Positions 1-4,957 of a stretch of DNA of 6,961 nt are shown here, piece by piece. A program made the translations under genes and the position numbers. Below the pieces are notes generated by a model. That model was not told where the DNA came from and made no database searches. It saw only the letters and a list, made by a program, of their open reading frames with translations. Numbering within the stretch: position 1 is the first letter of the stretch; every line of letters begins with the position of its first letter. The DNA is from Bacteroidota bacterium (GTDB lineage: Bacteria > Bacteroidota > Bacteroidia > B-17B0 > B-17BO): positions 1 to 6,961 of the forward strand of contig CANHPI010000146.1 in the NCBI GenBank assembly GCA_947462425.1, given 5' to 3'.

Positions 1-59
1 CTAGCATGCACTTTTGCTCCTGTAAGGAACTCTACTGTTTTGAAAATTACTTTTTTCAT
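1..59 (-). CDS. 5' end of an unidentified gene leaving the window at the left edge
   Basis: An ATG at 59-57 on the minus strand opens a frame of 19 complete codons that is still open at the window edge. The first residues are MKKVIFKTVEFLTGAKVHA. The ATG-AAA-AAA start is very common in Bacteroidetes genes, and the stretch before it (60-75) is A/T-rich like other starts in this window. There are too few residues to recognise a family. The start could be a signal peptide beginning, but the hydrophobic run is short and interrupted by charged residues. No TAnnTTTG promoter box was found upstream on this strand. The reading is plausible but rests on start context and position only. Confidence 0.4.
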   Translation of the reverse strand, partial: MKKVIFKTVEFLTGAKVHA

Positions 60-417
60 TTTGTTTTAAAGTTTTAATTTTCCCCTACTCTTTTTACAGG
101 ATTTTCGGGTTACTCCTTGTAATACTTGAAAATTAAGGTGGGCTCTAAAAATTCATTTTTCTAAAAACATTTCAAAAAATAACAAGAACCCTTCAATTGT
201 TTTTTGAAACTTCTAACATGTGTTGGGTTCTCTCATAGTTTTGTTAAACGTTGTGCATCTTACAAATGCAACTATTATAACTTCAAACATTACTGGTTTA
301 AATTTTTTTCATATCATTTATTTATTTCACTACTCTTTAGGCTTTCCGGTTATCGCCTTTGTTATTTTTGCCTATAACAAAAAAGGAGTAATTAATAATT
401 GTATTACAAATTAAAAG
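60..417. other. Intergenic stretch without a convincing gene
   Basis: About 360 bases separate the left-edge gene from the first direct repeat. The stretch is A/T-rich. It contains a 64-codon plus-strand open frame from a GTG at 220 to 414, with two hydrophobic runs but no recognisable family, no initiation signal and no promoter at a usable distance; I treat this as chance. A TAGTTTTG box (236-243) matches the -7 consensus but has no TTG at the expected upstream distance. A weak A/T inverted repeat lies at 170-209. I see no tRNA, riboswitch or mobile-element end. Confidence 0.5.
170..209. repeat. 10-bp A/T-rich inverted repeat with 20-nt loop
   Basis: TTTCAAAAAA at 170-179 is the exact reverse complement of TTTTTTGAAA at 200-209. 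The stem holds only one G:C pair and encloses a 20-nt loop. It could be a weak stem-loop upstream of the left-edge gene, but arms of this composition arise easily by chance in DNA this A/T-rich. Confidence 0.25.
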
Positions 418-443
418 CATTGCACTGCAATGGGGCAGCAGTC
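418..443. repeat. Left copy of a diverged 26-bp direct repeat flanking the small HTH gene
   Basis: This segment aligns without gaps to 689-714, with 20 of 26 bases identical. Both copies share the blocks GCACTG and GCAGTC, and both contain ACTG-N11-CAGT, a short spaced inverted repeat. This copy also holds the odd-centred palindrome TTGCACTGCAA (420-430). It ends 5 bases beyond the stop codon of the minus-strand HTH gene. It may be a protein-binding site or the remnant of a cassette boundary. Confidence 0.6.
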
Positions 444-448
444 TGTAT

Positions 449-673
449 TTATTTATTAACCCATTCCATTTTTAGCTCGCCATGCTGTTCGTAGGCATAG
501 GTACTTTTAGTTTTATTCCATTTAATGGGTGCATTTAATTGCTTACGCATAAAGCTTAAATAAACATGGGCCGTACGTTCGCTAATTGCCAGTGTTTTGG
601 CTAAGTCTTTAGGGGTGCCTGTTCGCTCGCCTTTAATTAATTTATTTATAACTATAATTTTTCGTACATCCAT
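449..673 (-). CDS. Small winged-helix DNA-binding protein
   Basis: The product is a 74-residue protein consisting of little more than one DNA-binding domain. Residues about 18-44 (GTPKDLAKTLAISERTAHVY and following) fit a helix-turn-helix of the HTH_11/DeoR or WYL-N-terminal type: Gly-Thr-Pro before helix 2, then the Ser-Glu-Arg-Thr recognition-helix start. Residues about 48-64 (API...YAYEQ) look like the beta wing. There is no effector or dimerisation domain. I chose the ATG at 673 because the next upstream ATG (691) lies inside the right direct repeat and would add only six non-domain residues. The gene is divergent from the sigma factor gene, with 107 bp between starts, and is bracketed by two copies of a 26-bp repeat. 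A role as a local repressor or autoregulator is inference. No promoter box was found for it. Confidence 0.75.
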   Translation of the reverse strand: MDVRKIIVINKLIKGERTGTPKDLAKTLAISERTAHVYLSFMRKQLNAPIKWNKTKSTYAYEQHGELKMEWVNK

Positions 674-688
674 GTTGCAAAAAACGAC

Positions 689-714
689 CATCGCACTGAA
701 TTGAGACTGCAGTC
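689..714. repeat. Right copy of the diverged 26-bp direct repeat, with GACTGCAGTC palindrome
   Basis: This copy matches 418-443 at 20 of 26 positions. It ends in a perfect 10-bp palindrome, GACTGCAGTC (705-714). It sits in the divergent intergenic region, 15 bp upstream of the chosen HTH start and about 25 bp upstream of the sigma gene's -33 element. It is therefore well placed to be an operator for either gene. Confidence 0.6.
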
Positions 715-738
715 ATATAGAAAACGATTAACTTTTTA

Positions 739-772
739 TTTTGTACCTGTTTAAATAAAAAAATTAATTTTG
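739..772 (+). promoter_or_regulatory. Bacteroidetes-type promoter of the sigma/TPR/CHAT operon
   Basis: TAATTTTG at 765-772 matches the -7 consensus TAnnTTTG in all fixed positions. TTTTG at 739-743 supplies the -33 TTG. The 21-bp gap between them is within the range seen for the Bacteroidetes housekeeping sigma factor. Only 8 bases separate the -7 box from the ATG at 781, so transcription would begin within a few bases of the start codon. The transcript would be leaderless or nearly so. This promoter would make the operon readable by the primary sigma factor; I cannot tell whether the ECF sigma also feeds back on it. Confidence 0.65.
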
Positions 773-780
773 CGCCAAGT

Positions 781-1341
781 ATGCAAAAACTAATTTTTAT
801 AAACGAGCACCAATTGAGCCTAGATTACCAACAAGGTAATAATGAGGCCTTGGGTGGTTTATATCAGCACTATTATCAGTTACTTGTAATAACAGCCTAT
901 AACTATTTACAAGATACCGAAAAGAGCAGGGATGTAGTGGGTGTGGTTTTTGAAAAATTATTGGCTTTGCCTTTAAATAAACGCCAAACAATTGTGCTTC
1001 ATCCTGTTAAAGGGCTTTATCCTTTTTTGGTAATTGTTATAAAAAACAAATGTTTAGATGCCTTAAAAACAAAACGTTTGCGCGACGAAATAAAAAAACA
1101 AATTGTATCTTTAATTAACCTAAAAGGCACAAACGAAGTTTTTATTCGTTTTGAACAGGAAGCCATAAGCCATTTGTTAAACAATTTACCAAATCGCGAA
1201 AAACAAATTTTGCAACTGCATTTAATAGGATATAAAAACGACGAAATTGCTACGCAACTAAATATAAGTTATAACACGGTGCGTAACACGCTACATATTG
1301 CCAAACAACGCGTAAAAAAATTATGGCATATTTTTATGTAA
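781..1341 (+). CDS. ECF-type RNA polymerase sigma-70 family factor
   Basis: The product is a 186-residue alternative sigma factor, the usual size for the ECF group, which directs RNA polymerase to a dedicated promoter set. The sigma-2 region spans about residues 22-100, with the helix DVVGVVFEKLL in the place of the family's D-x-x-Q-E-x-F-x-K core-binding and -10 segment. A short linker follows, and sigma-4 spans about 127-183. In sigma-4, LPNREKQILQLHLIGYKNDE leads into the helix-turn-helix (about 151-178), with the recognition helix around NISYNTVRNTLHIAKQRVKK. No extra C-terminal domain is present. The stop TAA (1339-1341) shares its last base with the ATG of the next gene, so the two are probably translationally coupled, as sigma/anti-sigma pairs often are. 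The ATG at 781 is preferred because a promoter lies immediately upstream and the N-terminus has normal length. The assignment as a sigma factor is strong; its regulon is unknown. Confidence 0.92.
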   Translation: MQKLIFINEHQLSLDYQQGNNEALGGLYQHYYQLLVITAYNYLQDTEKSRDVVGVVFEKLLALPLNKRQTIVLHPVKGLYPFLVIVIKNKCLDALKTKRLRDEIKKQIVSLINLKGTNEVFIRFEQEAISHLLNNLPNREKQILQLHLIGYKNDEIATQLNISYNTVRNTLHIAKQRVKKLWHIFM

Positions 1342-2057
1342 TGACAGAAAACCAGAAACATACCTACGCTGAAATAATAGATGCTTTATTAACAAATAAG
1401 GAGTCGGCTTATTTTTTAAACTACCTTAAAACCAACCATTTTGAAGCTGATGAACTGGTGGGATTAAAATTGTTTTTAGAAAATAATAAGTACGACATTG
1501 ATTTATTAAAACAGTTTTTAACACCGCCACCATTTAATGCAATTAATAAAAAACCATTGTTGTTTTTACCCTATTATAAAATAGCAGCCAGTATTTTGTT
1601 GGTTGTAGCAAGCGGTTATTTTATAAAATACTTGGTTTCTGATAAAACAAGCATTGCAAACTACTATGTAGAAGATGCAGGGTTTAAAGTATGGATGGAT
1701 GCAGGCAATAAAAATATTGAATTAACCAATGCCATGAGTTACTATAAAAGTGAAAATTATAGTGCAGCCATTACTAAATTTTTAACAGTTAGTAAAAACG
1801 ATACAGCGCAGTATTATGCGGGCATTTGTTATATAAAACTAAATCAGTTGGATAGTGCAACCTATTATTTAAAAGCGCTATCACCCGTATCGGTTTATAA
1901 AACTAAATCGGATTTTTATTTAGCCTTGTGTTATTTATTTAACAACAAGCAAAACGAAGCATTAAAGCTATTAAGCAACTGTACTTTTACCCAGCTAGAC
2001 ATGGAGGTTAAAAGGAAACTAATTTTAAAAGATTTCGAAAATCACTCGCATCAATAG
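1341..2057 (+). CDS. Single-pass membrane protein with TPR-like periplasmic domain; probable anti-sigma factor
   Basis: The product has 238 residues. Residues 1-75 are predicted cytoplasmic, one transmembrane helix follows at about 79-99 (IAASILLVVASGYFIKYLV), and about 100-238 would be periplasmic. The outer part shows TPR-like helical hairpins: AMSYYKSENYSAAITKFL (131-148), YYAGICYIKLNQLDSATYYL (158-177) and DFYLALCYLFNNKQNEALKL (191-210). The short N-terminal part has no HxxxCxxC zinc anti-sigma motif and no FecR domain, so the anti-sigma role is inferred from gene order and topology: it follows a sigma factor directly, with a TAATG stop/start overlap. I chose the ATG at 1341 over the in-frame ATG at 1323, because 1323 lies inside the sigma gene and adds only six residues. 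It lies 42 bp upstream of the CHAT gene, in one operon. It may hold the sigma factor at the membrane until its outer domain is sensed or cut. A structural scaffold role is the alternative. Confidence 0.75.
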   Translation: MTENQKHTYAEIIDALLTNKESAYFLNYLKTNHFEADELVGLKLFLENNKYDIDLLKQFLTPPPFNAINKKPLLFLPYYKIAASILLVVASGYFIKYLVSDKTSIANYYVEDAGFKVWMDAGNKNIELTNAMSYYKSENYSAAITKFLTVSKNDTAQYYAGICYIKLNQLDSATYYLKALSPVSVYKTKSDFYLALCYLFNNKQNEALKLLSNCTFTQLDMEVKRKLILKDFENHSHQ

Positions 2058-2099
2058 CTGTTAACCATTAATAAGTGATTTTAGTTACCCAATTATTTT

Positions 2100-4397
2100 A
2101 TGATTAAATATAGTGCAAGTCTGCTGTTAATCATTTTATGTTTTGTTAGCACCATTTTATTTTCTCAAGGGCTACCACTTAAATTGTATTGGGCAGGTAA
2201 AACAGATAGTGCTTTATTGTTGTCAAAAAAAACCATCGAACACAAAGCGGCAGTTACTAAAAAAGAATTGGCCCATGCCTATGATTTTATGGCCGAATAT
2301 AGTTTAGAGAATAATGATTTAAAAAATAACTTAAACTATTTATACCTCCTTTTTGGTGCAACTAAAAATACCTCGTTAGATAGCGCCTTGTATTACGCAC
2401 GGGTTGCAAACTATACGCTTTGCTACATGATGAATGATTCTACCGACTATTATTACATTAAAGCAATAGGCGTTTTTAAACGAGTTTGCAAAAAAAATAA
2501 GGATAGCACACAGCTGGCACGTTATTATAGTTACTTAGGAAACGCCGCTCGCAATACAATGTATGCCGATGTGCATTTGCTTGATTCGGCTATTGCATAC
2601 AGCAATAACACATTTTTAAAGGCCTTGCATTATCGCCGGTACGCTACTTTTTTAACTGATGTAATTAATGTTGATTCGCAAGAAAAATGGAAAGACAAAA
2701 AACTATTAGCAAGCTATAAAAAATGTATAAGCTACTTGGCTGTTGCCGAAAAATTAGCAACTAAAATTTACCCCACTAAAAAAAGTATGTTACATGCCAC
2801 TATATATAGAATATGGTTGTTAGCCGAACGATATAGAGGGCACGAGCGTGAAGGCATAGCGTTGGCAGAAAAAGCAAAAAATGCGCTTGAATGTGCCAGG
2901 CAACGAACTTTTAACTCGGAATATTCGGGAATATGTTCGTGGCAAGCCACCGTTTATATTAATTTATTTGATAAAACAGATAGTTTAAAATTTATGTATG
3001 CAGCAGAAAAAACACTTTTGCAAAGCATACCGGCTTGGGAAAAATATTTGGAAACAATTAAAGAAAACAACATCAAAAGTATGGATGATGAATATTCCAT
3101 TAACCCATATCAAAAGTTGATATTCATTTATTTTCAATTATACAAAGCCACAAACAACAAGCTATACATGGCGCGTTGCTATGGATTAATTGAATTTGTA
3201 AAAAATAAAAGAACCGAAAAAAATGTTGATTGTGATTTTAGCATAGCCAATAACACCAAAAAGTTAGACAGCATTTCCAAAATTTGTCAGAAAAAAAATG
3301 GTGCAATTATCAACTATTTTGTAACAAGCGGCCCCAATATTTTAATAGCAATTGTATCGTTACCCGATACTACCTTACTAATGGAGTGTTCGAATACTAA
3401 AAATATAAAAACAGCACGAAATTTTGATTTAATTAATGTTATTAATTTGTATGTATTAAAAAATGAGATTAAAGAGTATAAAAAACAAGCGTTTGAATTG
3501 TATGATTTATTTTTTGCAAAAATTGATGCGATGCTTCAAAAAAATAAAATTACCGATGTGGTAGTTTTACCCGATATGAGTTGGAGCGGGCTAAACTTCG
3601 ATTTTTTACAAACCGATTCGTGTAACCAAAATCCTGTTTTTCAGTCGGCCTTAATTCGAAAATATAAATTTACTTACACTACCAGTGCTCAAAATTTAAT
3701 ACAGTCATTCGGCAATGTGTTAACGTACAAACAACTAAATGTATTAATGCCACAGTATAATTCTAATTTTTATGCGCAATTACATTCGAGTGATAAATTA
3801 ATAGATAAGCTTTGTGGAATTTTTAATGTTACTAAAATAAATACCGACAATGTGTCGCCATTTTTTGAAAAAAATAAATTAAACCAATTTATAGGCCATG
3901 CAAAAACCAATAACAAATCGATAGAGCAGTTTTTAATTTTAAGTGATAGTGCTAACATCAGTAGTAGTACTTTTTTAAAAAATAATTTAGAAGGAAGCTG
4001 TTATTTATTAAATGCCTGCAGTAGTAATATAGGTAAGGTAGAGCGTTACGATAAAACTAACAGCTTGCCTTACCAATTAATAAATCAGCATGCAAGTGCT
4101 GTTATAAGTAGCTTGTGGCAATTGGACGATCATGAAAATGCCGAATTTTTAGAGGTGTTTTATAATTTTATGGCCAACGATTTAGCTGCTTCAGATGCCT
4201 TGTATAAAACCAAACTGTTTTTTTTAGAAAAAAAATATTCACCAGCCATGTGGTCAGCATACTTATATTATGGCAATGATTTTTATTTAAACAAAAAAGA
4301 ACCTTTTAACTTGCCACTTTATGTATGTTCCTTTTTAATTATTTTACTTGTTCTGCTGTTGTACTTTAAGTACATTAAAAAAAGAAGAGCTCATTAA
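2100..4397 (+). CDS. Exported, membrane-anchored TPR-CHAT caspase-like protease
   Basis: The product has 765 residues. Residues 1-23 form a signal peptide (hydrophobic core SLLLIILCFVSTIL, probable cut near FSQ-G; no lipobox). Residues about 25-370 are mostly helical and TPR-like, a likely protein-binding platform. The CHAT domain, a caspase/separase-related cysteine protease fold, spans about 400-732. It has LPDMSWSGLNFDFL (490-503) in the family's P-x-x-x-L-P-F-x-x-L position and the catalytic His in FIGHA (H600). The catalytic Cys is in LLNACSSN (C640). SAVISSLWQLDD (667-678) and the closing MWSAYLYYGND (717-727) complete the usual order. A transmembrane helix at about 738-757 with a KYIKKRRAH tail anchors the C-terminus, so the protease domain should face the periplasm. 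The dyad is intact, so it is probably active; the substrate is unknown. It is the last gene of the sigma operon, and the neighbouring membrane protein is the obvious candidate partner. No promoter box was seen in the 42-bp gap. Confidence 0.88.
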   Translation: MIKYSASLLLIILCFVSTILFSQGLPLKLYWAGKTDSALLLSKKTIEHKAAVTKKELAHAYDFMAEYSLENNDLKNNLNYLYLLFGATKNTSLDSALYYARVANYTLCYMMNDSTDYYYIKAIGVFKRVCKKNKDSTQLARYYSYLGNAARNTMYADVHLLDSAIAYSNNTFLKALHYRRYATFLTDVINVDSQEKWKDKKLLASYKKCISYLAVAEKLATKIYPTKKSMLHATIYRIWLLAERYRGHEREGIALAEKAKNALECARQRTFNSEYSGICSWQATVYINLFDKTDSLKFMYAAEKTLLQSIPAWEKYLETIKENNIKSMDDEYSINPYQKLIFIYFQLYKATNNKLYMARCYGLIEFVKNKRTEKNVDCDFSIANNTKKLDSISKICQKKNGAIINYFVTSGPNILIAIVSLPDTTLLMECSNTKNIKTARNFDLINVINLYVLKNEIKEYKKQAFELYDLFFAKIDAMLQKNKITDVVVLPDMSWSGLNFDFLQTDSCNQNPVFQSALIRKYKFTYTTSAQNLIQSFGNVLTYKQLNVLMPQYNSNFYAQLHSSDKLIDKLCGIFNVTKINTDNVSPFFEKNKLNQFIGHAKTNNKSIEQFLILSDSANISSSTFLKNNLEGSCYLLNACSSNIGKVERYDKTNSLPYQLINQHASAVISSLWQLDDHENAEFLEVFYNFMANDLAASDALYKTKLFFLEKKYSPAMWSAYLYYGNDFYLNKKEPFNLPLYVCSFLIILLVLLLYFKYIKKRRAH

Positions 4398-4446
4398 ATA
4401 TTTTAGCTCACTTGCAAAGCCCTTAACTAAATAAAAATTGTTAATG

Positions 4447-4475
4447 TGATTGTGTTTTTTAAATAATAACAATCA
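4447..4475. terminator. Weak stem-loop between convergent genes, possible bidirectional terminator
   Basis: TGATTGT (4447-4453) pairs exactly with ACAATCA (4469-4475) around a 15-nt loop. It lies in the 85-bp gap between the stop of the CHAT gene and the stop of the convergent HTH gene. The stem is short and A/T-rich and no strong T-run follows, so terminator function is suggested mainly by location. Confidence 0.3.
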
Positions 4476-4482
4476 TTTATAT

Positions 4483-4854
4483 TTAGCGAATTTTAGACGA
4501 TTTTCTTTTATCTGTTGGTGTAATTTCTAATAGATGATTGTATTTTTCTAAAAGTTCGAGGTATTTATTTTTCCATACTTCTATCTCTGCAAGTTTTGAT
4601 TTGTATGATGTTTCCGACTGCTTTGCTGATTGAATTTCTTGTAATATTCTATACTTTTTCAATTCTTTTATATCGTTTGAAAAATCATGGTGAATGATGG
4701 CACCTATCTCCAAAATATGATCGATAGAAACATTGCTGTTTTCAAATTGAAGATATACCCATTTGCGACTTTTACCTAGTTTCTTAGCCAATTTAGTAAT
4801 TGGAAAGCCACTTGCCCTAATTACTTTTTCTATTATTTCGCCTTTGTGTTGCAT
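4483..4854 (-). CDS. Small HTH DNA-binding protein with C-terminal coiled coil
   Basis: The product has 123 residues. Residues about 5-60 form a compact helical HTH domain of Cro/XRE-like appearance: GFPITKLAKKLGKSRKWVYL holds helices 2 and 3, followed by FENSNVSIDHILEIGAIIHHDFS. Residues about 63-110 are strongly helical, with heptad-like Leu/Ile spacing (IEVWKNKYLELLEKYNHLL), and probably dimerise the protein. The tail KRKSSKIR is basic. I chose the ATG at 4854 over a GTG at 4905, because the extra 17 residues read through a perfect inverted repeat in the intergenic DNA and do not look like protein. The gene is divergent from the T9SS-sorted protein gene, and the shared upstream region holds that inverted repeat, a likely operator. 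Binding to it, and control of the neighbour, are inferences. I do not know a named gene for it. Confidence 0.75.
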   Translation of the reverse strand: MQHKGEIIEKVIRASGFPITKLAKKLGKSRKWVYLQFENSNVSIDHILEIGAIIHHDFSNDIKELKKYRILQEIQSAKQSETSYKSKLAEIEVWKNKYLELLEKYNHLLEITPTDKRKSSKIR

Positions 4855-4876
4855 TTTAACAAAGGTCTTTTCAATA

Positions 4877-4907
4877 ATGTGTATTATAGTATACATATAA
4901 TACACAT
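4877..4907. promoter_or_regulatory. 12-bp perfect inverted repeat, candidate operator of the divergent pair
   Basis: ATGTGTATTATA (4877-4888) is the exact reverse complement of TATAATACACAT (4896-4907), with a 7-nt spacer. The right arm overlaps a further perfect palindrome, CACATATGTG (4903-4912). The site lies 22 bp upstream of the HTH start and 16 bp upstream of the T9SS gene's -7 box, over the place where that gene's -33 element should be. This is a typical position for a dimeric regulator's operator. Confidence 0.6.
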
Positions 4908-4923
4908 ATGTGGATAAAATTTA

Positions 4924-4931
4924 TAGCTTTG
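4924..4931 (+). promoter_or_regulatory. -7 promoter box (TAGCTTTG) of the T9SS-sorted protein gene
   Basis: TAGCTTTG fits the Bacteroidetes TAnnTTTG consensus at every fixed position. It would start a transcript about 20 bases ahead of the ATG at 4958. No TTG is found 17-23 bp upstream, where the inverted repeat lies instead, so the promoter may need an activator or be weak. Its position also argues against translation starting at the GTG at 4910, which would not be in the transcript. Confidence 0.5.
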
Positions 4932-4957
4932 TAAAAAACTTAAAACACCTAAATAAC

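Noticed and set aside
220..414. Plus-strand 64-residue open frame with two hydrophobic stretches
   Set aside because: It begins with GTG, has no promoter at a usable distance and no recognisable family. Its Ile/Phe/Asn-rich composition is what chance translation of A/T-rich DNA gives.
1323..1340. Earlier in-frame ATG for the anti-sigma candidate
   Set aside because: It lies within the sigma coding sequence and adds six residues with no domain value. The TAATG overlap at 1341 is the usual coupled arrangement.
2768..2950. Minus-strand open frames inside the sigma, CHAT and T9SS genes (such as 797-991, 2768-2950, 3770-3958, 5253-5447, 6050-6232)
   Set aside because: They lie wholly within or antisense to well-supported genes, are about 60 residues long and show no domain features.
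781..4397. Type III-E CRISPR (Craspase) locus, suggested by sigma plus TPR-CHAT
   Set aside because: No repeat-spacer array, gRAMP/Cas7-11, Cas1 or Cas2 is present in the window, and this CHAT protein has a signal peptide. Only the regulatory logic is comparable.
4855..4905. N-terminal extension of the HTH/coiled-coil protein from a GTG at 4905
   Set aside because: The added residues (MYYMYTIIHII...) come from translating the inverted repeat and do not belong to the HTH fold. The ATG at 4854 starts directly ahead of the domain.
4910..4957. N-terminal extension of the T9SS-sorted protein from a GTG at 4910
   Set aside because: It would put 16 residues before a perfect signal peptide start (MKKKLLF) and lies upstream of, and through, the TAGCTTTG promoter box.
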